NCBI RefSeq assembly: GCF_024298965.1
Contig: NZ_CP085193.1
Span: forward strand, 4,464,001-4,528,000
Source: Streptomyces rapamycinicus NRRL 5491
Lineage (GTDB): Bacteria > Actinomycetota > Actinomycetes > Streptomycetales > Streptomycetaceae
Reading direction: 5' to 3'
Length of the DNA stretch: 64,000 nucleotides
Every line of letters begins with the position of its first letter. Position 1 is the stretch's first letter. Position numbers and translations under genes: made by a program. Below the pieces are notes generated by a model. That model saw nothing but the letters and a program-made list of their open reading frames with translations. It was not told the DNA's origin and made no database searches. Below are positions 43,094 through 51,596 of this stretch, piece by piece.

Positions 43094-43690
43094 TCAGACC
43101 GCGTCGCGGATGTGGCAGTCGGCCAGATGGTCGTTGACCAGGCCGCATGCCTGCATCAGCGCGTACGCCGTGGTGGGGCCGACGAAGCGGAAGCCGTGCT
43201 TCTTGAGGTCGCGGCTGAGGGCCGTGGACTCCGGGGTGATCGCGGGGACATCGGCGAAGGTCCGCGGCACCGGGCGGCCGTCGGAGGCCGGGGCGTGGGA
43301 CCAGATCAGCTCGCTCAGCTCACCGGGGGCCAGGGCCGCCGCGGCCCGGGCGTTGGCGATCGTGGCGGCGATCTTGGCGCGGTTGCGGATGATGCCGGGG
43401 TCGGCGAGCAGCCGCTCCTGGTCGGCCTCGGTGAACTCCGCGACCTTCTTGATCGAGAAGTCGGCGAAGGCGGCCCGGAACCCCTCCCGGCGGCGCAGGA
43501 TCGTCAGCCAGGACAGCCCCGACTGGAACGCCTCCAGGGAGACCCGCTCGTAGAGCGCGTCATCGCCGTGGACCGGGCGGCCCCACTCCGTGTCGTGGTA
43601 GACGCGGTAGTCGGCCATGGACTCGCTCTCCAGGCCCCAGGGACAGCGCGGCAGACCGTCCGGACCCTCGACCACACCCTGCTCGCTCAT
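43094..43690 (-). CDS. tag: DNA-3-methyladenine glycosylase I
   Basis: A 198-aa enzyme. RCPWGLES, YHDTEWGRPVH, FQSGLSWLTIL, IRNRAKI and the C-terminal LADCHIRDAV give the Cys/His zinc ligands and the HhH-like glycosylase core of Tag. It removes 3-methyladenine from alkylated DNA in base-excision repair. The start overlaps the DivIVA-like gene stop in ATGA, so both are co-translated. In mycobacteria tagA has the same neighbours. Confidence 0.95.
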   Translation of the reverse strand: MSEQGVVEGPDGLPRCPWGLESESMADYRVYHDTEWGRPVHGDDALYERVSLEAFQSGLSWLTILRRREGFRAAFADFSIKKVAEFTEADQERLLADPGIIRNRAKIAATIANARAAAALAPGELSELIWSHAPASDGRPVPRTFADVPAITPESTALSRDLKKHGFRFVGPTTAYALMQACGLVNDHLADCHIRDAV

Positions 43691-44208
43691 GCGCCATGCC
43701 CTTCGTAACCGCGGCCCTCGAAGCCGTTCCCGTCGATACCGCGCCGCCCGAAGGCGTCGAAGCCCCTGCCCTCGAAATCGCCGTCCTCGAAGCCGCCGTC
43801 CTCGAAACCGCGCCGCTCCGGGCCCGCGCCCTCGAGGCCGCCCGGCCCGAAACCATGGTCGCTCTCCGGGGCCGACAGCGGATCGGGGCCGGGCCCGGAG
43901 GGCGACAAGGGCTTCGGACGCGGACCGGCGAGCGCCGTCTCCAGCTCGGCGATCCGGGCGTCGCGCTCGGCGAGCTCGGCGCCGAGGCGCCCCAGCACAT
44001 CGTCCACGTCCGCCATCCGGTAGCCCCGCAGCGTCATGGGGAGCCGCAGCGACTCCACATCGGCGCGCGCCAGCGGCCGGTCGGCGGGCAGCGGATCGTC
44101 CAGCCGGTCCGGGGGCGCGTCGGTGAGCGGACCGTCACCGCCGCCGACGACGGCGAGCGTGACCCCGCCGACCACAACGACAAGCGCGATCAGCAAGAAC
44201 AAGAACAC
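43687..44208 (-). CDS. DivIVA-like domain membrane protein with GFE repeat tail
   Basis: A 173-aa protein. The GTG at 44208, nine bases after GGGGAG, gives one membrane helix (MFLFLLIALVVVVGGVTLAVV), then the DivIVA-type module LRGYRMADVDDVLGRLGAELAERDARI. The last 50 residues repeat GFEDGGFEDGDFEGRGF, rich in Gly/Phe/acidic residues. By position it matches M. tuberculosis Rv1209. It could scaffold at curved membrane or the cell pole. It is transcribed before tag and divergent from folP. Confidence 0.85.
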   Translation of the reverse strand: MFLFLLIALVVVVGGVTLAVVGGGDGPLTDAPPDRLDDPLPADRPLARADVESLRLPMTLRGYRMADVDDVLGRLGAELAERDARIAELETALAGPRPKPLSPSGPGPDPLSAPESDHGFGPGGLEGAGPERRGFEDGGFEDGDFEGRGFDAFGRRGIDGNGFEGRGYEGHGA

Positions 44209-44346
44209 GGTGATCGTCTCCCCGTCAGATGCATGGTTGAGTCTGTGTCCGTCGGCCTCGATAACTGTCTGCCCCGATCGTGCCATGCCCCTCGGACAGT
44301 TATCGTCGCTGCCCGCAACCTGGAAAGAAGACGTGAGGGAAGTTCG

Positions 44347-45207
44347 ATGCTGCGGCTGGGACGACGTGAGTTCGGCGAGAACGACCGGGTGATCATGGCG
44401 ATCGTGAACCGGACACCGGATTCCTTCTACGACCAGGGTGCGACCTTCCGCGACGAGCCCGCCCTGACCCGGGTGGAGCAGGCGGTCGCGGACGGCGCCG
44501 CGATCATCGACGTCGGCGGCGTCAAGGCCGGCCCGGGCGACGAGGTGAGCGCCGAGGAGGAGGCGCGCCGCACGGTGGGCTTCGTGGCCGAGGTGCGCAG
44601 GCGCCATCCGGACGTGGTGATCAGCGTGGACACCTGGCGCCATGAGGTCGGCGAGGCGGTCTGCGCCGCGGGCGCGGATGTGCTCAACGACGCCTGGGGC
44701 GGGGTCGACCCCAAGCTGGCCGAGGTCGCCGCCCGCTACGGCGCCGGGCTGGTGTGCACCCACGCGGGCGGGGCCCGGCCGCGCACCCGCCCGCACCGGA
44801 TCGGCTACGACGATGTGGTGGAGGACATCCTGCGGGTCACCCTGGAGCTCGCGGAGCGCGCCGTCGAGCTGGGGGTGCGGCGCGACGGGATCATGATCGA
44901 CCCGGGCCATGACTTCGGTAAGAACACCCGCCACTCACTGGAGGCGACGCGCCGGCTGGGCGAGCTGACGGAGACCGGCTGGCCCGTCCTGGTCTCGCTG
45001 TCCAACAAGGACTTCGTCGGCGAGAGCCTGGACCGCCCGGTCAAGGAGCGGCTGATCGGCACGCTCGCGACGACCGCCGTATCGGCCTGGCTGGGGGCCC
45101 GGATCTACCGGGTGCACGAGGTGGCGGAGACCCGTCAGGTGCTGGACATGGTGTCGTCCATCGCGGGCCACCGGCCCCCGGCGGTCGCCCGCCGGGGACT
45201 GGCCTGA
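44347..45207 (+). CDS. folP2: Dihydropteroate synthase family protein, FolP2-type
   Basis: A 286-aa TIM-barrel protein. It has IMAIVNRTPDSFYDQ, DVGGVKAGPGDEVSAEEE, ISVDTWRHEV, DPGHDFGKNT, SLSNKDFVGE and RVHEV, the DHPS order. The normal GxLNVTPDSF reads NRTPDSF, as in M. tuberculosis FolP2 (Rv1207), which was reported not to make dihydropteroate; a folate role is therefore uncertain. ATG 44347 has GAGGG upstream; the frame from 43696 is antisense. Divergent from the DivIVA-like gene. Confidence 0.88.
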   Translation: MLRLGRREFGENDRVIMAIVNRTPDSFYDQGATFRDEPALTRVEQAVADGAAIIDVGGVKAGPGDEVSAEEEARRTVGFVAEVRRRHPDVVISVDTWRHEVGEAVCAAGADVLNDAWGGVDPKLAEVAARYGAGLVCTHAGGARPRTRPHRIGYDDVVEDILRVTLELAERAVELGVRRDGIMIDPGHDFGKNTRHSLEATRRLGELTETGWPVLVSLSNKDFVGESLDRPVKERLIGTLATTAVSAWLGARIYRVHEVAETRQVLDMVSSIAGHRPPAVARRGLA

Positions 45208-45215
45208 GCGGCCCG

Positions 45216-45234
45216 CTGACGGAGACACCGTCAG
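45216..45234. terminator. Short hairpin between folP2 and the LOG gene
   Basis: A seven-base stem (45216-45222 with 45228-45234) overlaps the end of the LOG gene between convergent genes. Confidence 0.5.
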
Positions 45235-45980
45235 GGGCCGGACTCCTTGGTCACCAGGTCGATCACCTCGTCGATGTCATCGGTGAGGTGGAACAGGTCC
45301 AGATCGTGCGGGGACGCCTTGCCCTCGGCGATGAGGGTGTTGGTGAGCCAGTCGACCAGGCCCTTCCAGTAGGCGCTGCCGAAGAGGACGATCGGGAAGC
45401 GGGTGACCTTCTTGGTCTGGACGAGGGTGAGCGCCTCGAAGCACTCGTCGAGCGTGCCGAGCCCGCCGGGCAGCACCACGAACCCCTGGGCGTACTTCAC
45501 GAACATCGTTTTTCGCACGAAGAAGTAGCGGAAGTTGACCCCGATGTCGACGTACGGGTTCAGGCCCTGCTCGTACGGCAGCTCGATGCCCAGCCCGACC
45601 GAGACACCGCCCGCCTCGGTCGCACCGCGGTTGGCCGCCTCCATCGCGCCGGGGCCGCCGCCGGTGATCACCCCGAAGCCCGCCTCCGCGAGCGCCCGGC
45701 CGATCCGCACCCCCGCCTCGTACTCCGGGGACCCCTCGGGCGTACGGGCGGAACCGAACACGCTGATCGCCCGGCCCAGCTCCGCCAGGGTGCCGAAGCC
45801 CTCGACGAACTCCGACTGGATGCGCATCACCCGGAACGGGTCCTCGTGCACCCAGTGGGTGGCCCCCTGGGTGTCCAGGAGCCGCTGGTCGGTCGTCTCG
45901 GGTCGCATCTGATGGCGGCGGCGCACGACCGGGCCCAGACGCTGCTCCCGCAGCGCTCGCTCTTCTTCGGCGTTGCCCAC
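45231..45980 (-). CDS. LOG family (TIGR00730) Rossmann protein
   Basis: A 249-aa protein. ISVFGSARTPEGSPEYE, ITGGGPGAMEAANRGATEAGG, FFVRKTMFVKYAQG and LPGGLGTLDECFEALT are the LOG signature; the PGGxGTxxE motif binds nucleotide phosphate and catalyses AMP cleavage from cytokinin-like nucleotides in characterised members. The bacterial substrate is not settled. The GTG at 45980 lies six bases after GGGAG. The upstream gap (45981-46510) carries MITE copy 2 and a palindromic element but no gene. Confidence 0.92.
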   Translation of the reverse strand: MGNAEEERALREQRLGPVVRRRHQMRPETTDQRLLDTQGATHWVHEDPFRVMRIQSEFVEGFGTLAELGRAISVFGSARTPEGSPEYEAGVRIGRALAEAGFGVITGGGPGAMEAANRGATEAGGVSVGLGIELPYEQGLNPYVDIGVNFRYFFVRKTMFVKYAQGFVVLPGGLGTLDECFEALTLVQTKKVTRFPIVLFGSAYWKGLVDWLTNTLIAEGKASPHDLDLFHLTDDIDEVIDLVTKESGP

Positions 45981-46122
45981 TGAGTGCTCCCTTCGCCAAG
46001 ACCAAGATCTGGTCAAAGATCTGTGCTTCAGGGTAGGCCCCTCGGACGGCATACAGCCGAAATCCGGGCCACGCTCACCCACCGAACCGCTGATCACACA
46101 GGTGCGCGAACCGCCGGTGCCG

Positions 46123-46319
46123 CTAGGCCCTGTCCGGCGGATCTTCGCGGGCCCGCGACGCCTGGCACGGCACCTCGCCGCGTTGTCGGGATCGTCCGAG
46201 TACGACCCGGTACGAGGACGACCCTCCGCCTTGCGATTCTCCCCCAGCTACCGCTGGGAGGTGCCCCCTGCACCAGACGCCGCGGGCTGATCCGCGAAGA
46301 TCCACCGGACAGGGCCTAA
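46123..46319. mobile_element. MITE-like element, copy 2 (197 bp, inverted relative to copy 1)
   Basis: Starts CTAGGCCCTGTCCGGCGGAT and ends in its inverted repeat with CTAA. Aligned to the reverse complement of 30791-30960 it differs by about five base changes and by a roughly 33-bp insertion at 46237-46269 that carries the CCCCCAGCTACCGCTGGG hairpin. No transposase gene is present. Confidence 0.85.
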
Positions 46320-46326
46320 GGGTGAC

Positions 46327-46488
46327 GCCTGCGGCGGGCTTTCCCCTCCCCGCCCCTTCCCACAACTGGGGCTCCGCCCCAGACCCCGCTCCTCAAACGC
46401 CGGAGAGGCTGATTTCAGCCCGTCAGGGGTCTGGGGCGGAGCCCCATGGTTCGGGAAGGGGCGGGCAGGGGAACAGCCCGCCGCAGGC
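46327..46488. repeat. Long imperfect palindromic (REP-like) element 1
   Basis: Arms of about 60 bp (GCCTGCGGCGGGCT...GGGGCTCCGCCCCAGACCCC and its inverse) enclose about 40 bp. It lies after the dapE stop. Copies like this are scattered in Streptomyces genomes; it may act as terminator and mRNA stabiliser. Confidence 0.85.
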
Positions 46489-46510
46489 GGCACGGCCGGC
46501 CGGACACCCC

Positions 46511-47581
46511 CTAGCTGGTCAGCCAGGCCCGCAGGCGCTCCTCGGCCTCCAGGACGGCGGCGACCGGGACGTGCTCCTCGCGGGTGTGGGCCAGCTTCGG
46601 ATCGCCGGGTCCGTAGTTCACGGCGGGCACGCCGAGCGCCGAGAAGCGGGCCACGTCGGTCCAGGCGTCCTTGGGCGCCACCTCCACCCCGAGCGTCGCC
46701 ACGAGGGCGGCGGCCGACGGATGGGCGAGACCGGGCAGGGCGCCGGGCGCGCTGTCGGTGAGCTCGACCTCGAAGCCGGTGAAGACCTCGCGGACGTGCG
46801 CGAGCGCCTCGTCCTCGGAGCGGTCGGGGGCGAAGCGGAAGTTCACCGTCACCGTGCAGAAGTCGGGGATGACGTTGGTCGCGTGGCCACCCTCGATCGT
46901 CACGGCGTTGAGGCCCTCGCGGTAGGTGAGCCCGTCGATCTCCGCCCGCCGGGGCACATAGCAGGCCAGCCGGTCCAGGATCGGCGCGGCCTTGTGGATG
47001 GCGTTCTCGCCGAGCCAGCTGCGCGCGGAGTGGGCGCGCCGCCCCTGGGTGCTCACCCGTACCCGCAGCGTGCCCTGGCAGCCGCCCTCGACCTTGCCGT
47101 CGGTGGGCTCCAGCAGCACGGCGAAGTCCCCGGCCAGCCACTCGGGGTGGTTCCTGGCCAGCCGCCCCAGCCCGTTGAGCTCGGCGGCGACCTCCTCGTG
47201 GTCGTAGAAGACGAAGGTGAGGTCGCGGTTGGGTGCGGGCACGGTGGCGGCCATGCGCAGCTGTACGGCGACGCCGGACTTCATGTCGGAGGTGCCGCAG
47301 CCCCACAGCACGCCGTCGTCGTCGAGGCGCGAGGGCACGTTGTCGGCGATCGGCACGGTGTCCAGGTGGCCCGCCAGCACGACCCGCTCGTCCCGGCCCA
47401 GGTTCGTGCGGGCCACGACGGCGTCCCCGTCCCGGTCGACGGTCAGCTGGGGCAGGGCCCGCAGGGCCTGCTCCACGGCGTCGGCGAGCGCCTTCTCCTC
47501 ACCGCTGACCGAGGGGAAGTCGACGAGCCGGGCGGTGAGCCGGGCCGCGTCCAGGGACAGGTCGAGTGCTGGGTGTGCCAT
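46511..47581 (-). CDS. dapE: Succinyl-diaminopimelate desuccinylase
   Basis: A 356-aa M20 metallohydrolase. [12 protein letters not shown] and [13 protein letters not shown] give the first His and bridging Asp, [15 protein letters not shown] gives the Glu-Glu pair (catalytic base and ligand), [15 protein letters not shown] another ligand, and TREEHVPV the last His. It converts N-succinyl-LL-DAP to LL-DAP for lysine and peptidoglycan. Actinobacterial DapE is of this size. The ATG at 47581 is seven bases after TAGGGT, so leaderless. The dapC partner lies 2.3 kb away on the same strand. Confidence 0.95.
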   Translation of the reverse strand: MAHPALDLSLDAARLTARLVDFPSVSGEEKALADAVEQALRALPQLTVDRDGDAVVARTNLGRDERVVLAGHLDTVPIADNVPSRLDDDGVLWGCGTSDMKSGVAVQLRMAATVPAPNRDLTFVFYDHEEVAAELNGLGRLARNHPEWLAGDFAVLLEPTDGKVEGGCQGTLRVRVSTQGRRAHSARSWLGENAIHKAAPILDRLACYVPRRAEIDGLTYREGLNAVTIEGGHATNVIPDFCTVTVNFRFAPDRSEDEALAHVREVFTGFEVELTDSAPGALPGLAHPSAAALVATLGVEVAPKDAWTDVARFSALGVPAVNYGPGDPKLAHTREEHVPVAAVLEAEERLRAWLTS

Positions 47582-47588
47582 ACCCGCG

Positions 47589-47594
47589 ACCCTA
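47589..47594 (-). promoter_or_regulatory. Leaderless-type -10 (TAGGGT) for dapE
   Basis: The minus strand reads TAGGGT, seven bases, then the ATG at 47581. Confidence 0.6.
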
Positions 47595-47702
47595 GCCGGT
47601 CGGCCCGCGCGCCCGGCGGCCCCGGCCCCCGGCCGCCGGGCGCGAACGTGGCGTTCCCCACCCCGCGCCCGGGAACCGGAAACAGGCCGCGTGAGGCTCC
47701 AG

Positions 47703-47708
47703 TACCGT
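47703..47708 (+). promoter_or_regulatory. Leaderless-type -10 (TACCGT) for the lysozyme-like gene
   Basis: TACCGT is followed by seven bases and the GTG at 47716, supporting that start over the GTG at 47707, which falls inside the hexamer. Confidence 0.5.
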
Positions 47709-47715
47709 GTGGCCC

Positions 47716-48627
47716 GTGCCCCTGTCCGTCTTCTCCCACCGCGCCCGTCTGCTGCGGGCCGCGGTCGCCTGTGCCGTACTGCTGGGCCTGGCCGGATATC
47801 TGGCGGCGCAGCTGGTGACGGGCGGTGTGGGACCGCCGCGCTGTGTCGTACGGGCGGGCGGTGTCCAGGTGCGGCTCTCCCCCGAACAGACCGTGAACGC
47901 CGCGACGATCGAGGCCGTGGCCGCCTCCCGCGGGCTGCCCGAGCGGGCCGTCACCATCGCGCTGGCCACCGCCCTCCAGGAGTCGGGGCTGCGCAACATC
48001 CGCCACGGCGACCGGGATTCACAGGGACTGTTCCAGCAACGCCCCTCCCAGGGCTGGGGAAGCGTGCGGCAGATCCGCGATCCGGTCTACGCCGCCGGGC
48101 AGTTCTACGACGACCTGGTGCGGATGCCCGGCTATTCGCGGCTGCCGCTGACGGTGGCGGCGCAGCGGGTGCAGCGCAGCGGCTTCCCGCAGGCGTACGC
48201 GAAGCACGAGACCGAAGCGGTGGTGCTGACCGGCGCGCTCACCGGGCGCTCCGGGGCGGCCCTCAGCTGTCCGGGGCCGCCGGACGACGGCGAGGCGGGC
48301 GATCCGGTGCGCGTACGGGCCGCGCTGAAGCGGGAGTTCGGCCCGGAGACGGAGGCGCGGCCGGCCCTGGCCGGGCACGGCGGCGGTCAGCAGGCCGCCC
48401 CCTCGCCGCACACGGTGCTGGTTCCGGTGCCCAAGGCGGCGGCCCCGGGACGCGCCGGGCAGCGCGGCTGGGAGATCGCGCACTGGGCGGTGGCCCACTC
48501 GGACGAGTTGCGCATCGAACGTGTCTCTTACGGCGAGCGCGAATGGAACGCGCGGAATTCCGGAGCGGGTTGGCGTCCGGCCAAGGGGATTTCCGGGGCG
48601 GAAGTACACATCGACACCATGCGATAG
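47716..48627 (+). CDS. Membrane-anchored lysozyme-like (transglycosylase-fold) protein
   Basis: A 303-aa protein with one N-terminal membrane anchor ([21 protein letters not shown]). The extracellular domain (about 55-170) has [15 protein letters not shown] with a candidate catalytic Glu, [15 protein letters not shown] and [13 protein letters not shown], the soluble lytic transglycosylase-like fold of actinobacteria. The second half has a spacer and a C-terminal domain ([28 protein letters not shown]) seen in similar cell-wall proteins. It is probably involved in peptidoglycan cleavage; databases sometimes call it heavy-metal transporter without evidence. Divergent from dapE. Confidence 0.8.
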   Translation: MPLSVFSHRARLLRAAVACAVLLGLAGYLAAQLVTGGVGPPRCVVRAGGVQVRLSPEQTVNAATIEAVAASRGLPERAVTIALATALQESGLRNIRHGDRDSQGLFQQRPSQGWGSVRQIRDPVYAAGQFYDDLVRMPGYSRLPLTVAAQRVQRSGFPQAYAKHETEAVVLTGALTGRSGAALSCPGPPDDGEAGDPVRVRAALKREFGPETEARPALAGHGGGQQAAPSPHTVLVPVPKAAAPGRAGQRGWEIAHWAVAHSDELRIERVSYGEREWNARNSGAGWRPAKGISGAEVHIDTMR

Positions 48628-48841
48628 CGCATGGAATCACCGCAGTTCAGAGGGGCTGACGGTGGATTGCGTGGCACGTACGGCGGAATGGCCCGGACAT
48701 ATTACGCGCAGAAACGAATAATGCGACGCATTGCCAACTCTTTACCTGGGGGCACCGCAACCTTCGCGAGGTTCACGCGGTATTCACAGCGTCCGAATCG
48801 CCGGACACAGACGCCGATTGTCCCCTCGTCAAAGGAGCACC

Positions 48842-49468
48842 ATGTCCCTCCCTCTCACCCGTCGGATCGCCCGCGCGGCGCTACTGGTCGCGGCGAGCGC
48901 GGCTCCCGTCGTCGGCGCCGCCGGCGCCGCGAGTGCGGCGGAGCCGGCCCAGCCGCAGGCCTCCAACCTGGGGCTGTCCTCGCTGGACGCCGCCTCGGTC
49001 GGTGAGGTCGCCGACGTCGCCTCGCAGCAGGTCGGGAGCACGGCGGGTGAAGTCAGCGGCAAGGCCGGCGGGACCGTCAAGGGGATCCTGCCCGGCAGGG
49101 CCCCGGCGAACGTGACCCCGGCCAAGCCCGCGAAGCCCGCCAAGCCCGCCGATTCCGCGAAGCCCGCGAAGCCCGCGAAGCCCGCGAAGCCCATCAAGGG
49201 CGTGAAGGCCGCCAAGTCCCACAAGGCCGCCAAGAGCACCCCGGTCAGGGCCGCCCATGCCAAGGCCGCCGGTAAGGGCGAGAGCCGGGCCCTCGGGCAC
49301 GGGAAGGGCAAGGGCGGCGCCCACGCCAAGGGCAAGGCGGTGCGGCCCGCACAGCCCGCACCGGCCGCCCCGGCCGCCGCCCCGCAGGCCCCCGCGCCCA
49401 GCGCCCCGCAGGGCCCGGACCTCCCGGTCAAGGGCCTGCCGATCAAGGGCCTGCCGCTGCTCGGCTGA
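48842..49468 (+). CDS. Secreted Ala/Lys/Pro-rich protein
   Basis: A 208-aa protein. The ATG at 48842 has AAAGGAG six bases upstream and starts a Sec signal peptide (TRRIARAALLVAASAAPVVGAAGAASAAEP; cleavage likely after ASA). The mature part has AKPAKPAKPA repeats (about 95-125), then basic KAAKSHKAAK and GHGKGKGGAHAKGK, then a Pro-rich end. It looks like a histone-H1-like or cell-wall-associated polymer-binding protein; no catalytic motif. The 48628-48841 leader is relatively A/T-rich and probably holds its promoter. Confidence 0.8.
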   Translation: MSLPLTRRIARAALLVAASAAPVVGAAGAASAAEPAQPQASNLGLSSLDAASVGEVADVASQQVGSTAGEVSGKAGGTVKGILPGRAPANVTPAKPAKPAKPADSAKPAKPAKPAKPIKGVKAAKSHKAAKSTPVRAAHAKAAGKGESRALGHGKGKGGAHAKGKAVRPAQPAPAAPAAAPQAPAPSAPQGPDLPVKGLPIKGLPLLG

Positions 49469-49486
49469 TCGTCGGCCCGGACGTAC

Positions 49487-49526
49487 GAAGGGGCCCGGGG
49501 AGTTCTCGAACTCCCCGGGCCCCTTC
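49487..49526 (+). terminator. Terminator after the secreted Ala/Lys/Pro-rich gene
   Basis: A 19-bp inverted repeat (49487-49505 with 49508-49526) around CCCCGGGGAG lies 18 bp past the stop. The inner pairs must open to leave a loop. Confidence 0.85.
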
Positions 49527-49556
49527 GGGTCCATCAGCCGCTACGAGAAGGTCCGG

Positions 49557-49845
49557 CGGATGCGGAGCTTTCCCCTACCCGCCCCTTCCCGAAACTGGGG
49601 CTCCGCCCCAGACCCCGGTCCGCAATCGCCGGACGGGCTGGAAAATCCAGCCCGTCCGGCGATTGAGGACACGCCCGAAGGGCGCCCGGGGCGGAGCCCC
49701 CTTCCAGCCCCTCCAGGGGGCGCCTCCCAGCGGTAGCTGGGGGAGTTTGAGGAGCGGGCTCCGGGGCGGAGCCCCGGCGGGGTCGGGGGCGCAGCCCCCG
49801 GTTCGGGAAGGGGCGGGTAGGGGAACAGCCCGCCGCAGGCGTCAA
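49557..49845. repeat. Long palindromic (REP-like) element 2 with nested hairpins
   Basis: The outer arms resemble element 1 (CTTTCCCCTACCCGCCCCTTCCCG with its inverse AAGGGGCGGGTAGGGGAACAGCCCGCCGCAGGC). Inside are a perfect 19-bp hairpin (49624-49642 with 49646-49664) and, at 49719-49745, the same 27-bp hairpin found in MITE copy 2. It fills the gap between convergent genes and probably terminates both. Confidence 0.85.
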
Positions 49846-49880
49846 GGCCCATCGGGCACCCCCCAGTCGGCTTCAGCCCC

Positions 49881-51002
49881 TCAGCCCGCCAGTCGGCGGA
49901 CCGCCGCTTCCACGCGCTCGTCGGTCGCCGTGAACGCGACCCGGACGTGCCGCTCCCCCGCCGCGCCGTAGAACTCGCCCGGGGCCACCAGGATGCCCAG
50001 TTCGGCGAGGGCGCCCACGGTGTCCCAGCAGGGCTCGTCCCGCGTCGCCCACAGGTACAGCGACGCCTCGCTGTGCTCGACGCGGAGGCCGTGGCCCGCC
50101 AGCGCCGACCGCAGCGCGGCCCGGCGCCGCTCGTAGCGCTCGCGCTGCTCCGTCACATGCTTGTCGTCGCCGAGCGCCGCGACCGTGGCGGCCTGCACCG
50201 GGGCGGGGACCATCATCCCGCCGTGCTTGCGGATCTTCAGCAGCTCGCCCAGCACCGCCTCGTCACCGGCGAGGAAGGCCGCCCGGTAGCCCGCCAGGTT
50301 GGACCGCTTGGAGAGCGAGTGGACCGCCACCAGCCCCTCGAAGGAGCCGCCGGAGATCTCCGGGTGGAGCACCGAGACCGGGTCCGCTTCCCAGCCCAGC
50401 TCCAGATAGCACTCGTCGCTGACCACCAGCACCCCGTGGGCGCGGGCCCAGGCGACCGCGGTGCGCAGTTCGTCCTGGGACAGCACCCGGCCGGTGGGGT
50501 TGGACGGGGAGTTGAGCCAGAGCAGCTTCAGCCCGGCCGGGTCGAGCTCCGTGCCCGTGGCGCCGGCCGCGAATGTCCGCTCGTCGTACGGCACCGGCTC
50601 GGCGCCCGCCAGCCGCGCGCCCACCTCGTACGTCGGGTAGGCGAGCCGCGGGAAGGCGACCCGGTCGCCGGGGCCCAGGCCCAGCTGCGCCGGCAGCGAG
50701 GCCACCAGCTCCTTGGAGCCGACCACCGGCAGCACCTGGGTGTGGGTCGCCCCGGCCGCGCCCAGCCGCCGCTCCACCCAGCCGGTGAGTGCGTCACGCA
50801 GCGCGGCCGTGCCCCAGACGGTCGGATAGCCGGGGCTGTCCGAGGCGTCGGCGAGCGCCGCGCGGATCAGCTCGGGGACCGGGTCGACGGGGGTGCCCAC
50901 CGAGAGGTCGACAATGCCGTCGGGGTGGGCCGCGGCGGTCGCCTTGTACGGTTCGAGCCGGTCCCAGGGGAAGACCGGGAGACGGGCGGAGACGGGTGGC
51001 AC
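49881..51002 (-). CDS. dapC: Succinyldiaminopimelate transaminase
   Basis: A 373-aa fold-type I PLP aminotransferase. SVGTPVDPVPE, VGSKELVASLP, WLNSPSNPTGRVL, VVSDECYLELGW, and HSLSKRSNLAGYRAAF (Schiff-base Lys) then ERHVRVAFTATDERV with the substrate-binding Arg. It makes N-succinyl-LL-DAP from the keto acid in lysine/peptidoglycan synthesis, one step before DapE. GTG 51002 gives the normal family start (VPPVSARLPVFPWDRL); the frame to 51110 lies in the ferredoxin gap. Downstream of fdxA, as in mycobacteria. Confidence 0.93.
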   Translation of the reverse strand: MPPVSARLPVFPWDRLEPYKATAAAHPDGIVDLSVGTPVDPVPELIRAALADASDSPGYPTVWGTAALRDALTGWVERRLGAAGATHTQVLPVVGSKELVASLPAQLGLGPGDRVAFPRLAYPTYEVGARLAGAEPVPYDERTFAAGATGTELDPAGLKLLWLNSPSNPTGRVLSQDELRTAVAWARAHGVLVVSDECYLELGWEADPVSVLHPEISGGSFEGLVAVHSLSKRSNLAGYRAAFLAGDEAVLGELLKIRKHGGMMVPAPVQAATVAALGDDKHVTEQRERYERRRAALRSALAGHGLRVEHSEASLYLWATRDEPCWDTVGALAELGILVAPGEFYGAAGERHVRVAFTATDERVEAAVRRLAG

Positions 51003-51155
51003 GGGGTGGCTCGCTTTCTTCGGAACTGCCCGGGCCGGGGGAGCCCGGGAAAGCCGCGGAGCGCCGACACGGCCCGGGAAACAGCCCGGTCCCGCAGGCC
51101 ACAAGGCCATACGGGACCGCCGACTGCTTCCGGGCGATGGCGCCGGGGCAGGGGT

Positions 51156-51482
51156 TTACTCGTCGTGCTCCTGCGGCGGAAGCGCGGCGATGAAGGGGTG
51201 GTCCCGCTCGATCAGGCCGAGCTTGCTCGCGCCACCGGGCGAACCGAGCTCGTCGAAGAACTCGACGTTCGCCTTGTAGTAGTCCTTCCACTCCTCCGGA
51301 GTGTCGTCCTCGTAGAAGATCGCCTCGACCGGGCAGACCGGCTCACAGGCCCCGCAGTCGACGCATTCGTCCGGGTGGATGTACAAGGACCGCTGGCCCT
51401 CGTAGATACAGTCGACGGGGCACTCCTCGATGCACGCCTTGTCCTTCAGGTCGACACAAGGCTGCGCGATGACGTAGGTCAC
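51156..51482 (-). CDS. fdxA: 7Fe ferredoxin
   Basis: A 108-aa electron carrier. It has CVDLKDKACIEECPVDCI and CVDCGACEPVCP, the Cys sets for one [3Fe-4S] and one [4Fe-4S] cluster, then the usual acidic tail EEWKDYYKANVEFFDELG. It passes electrons to cytochromes P450 or other oxidoreductases. GTG 51482 lies after GAGGAGG; the frame from 51545 is not needed. It is followed by dapC after 150 bp, the order Rv1177-Rv1178 in M. tuberculosis (fdxC). Confidence 0.95.
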   Translation of the reverse strand: MTYVIAQPCVDLKDKACIEECPVDCIYEGQRSLYIHPDECVDCGACEPVCPVEAIFYEDDTPEEWKDYYKANVEFFDELGSPGGASKLGLIERDHPFIAALPPQEHDE

Positions 51483-51596
51483 GCTGTCGTTCCTCCTCGT
51501 TAGGGCTGCTATCGCGCGGGAGCGCGGCGTCGTCGATGCCCACACCTAGTATCTCCGTTCTTGGGCACCGAGCGCACATGAGGGGCTGACAGAGCT

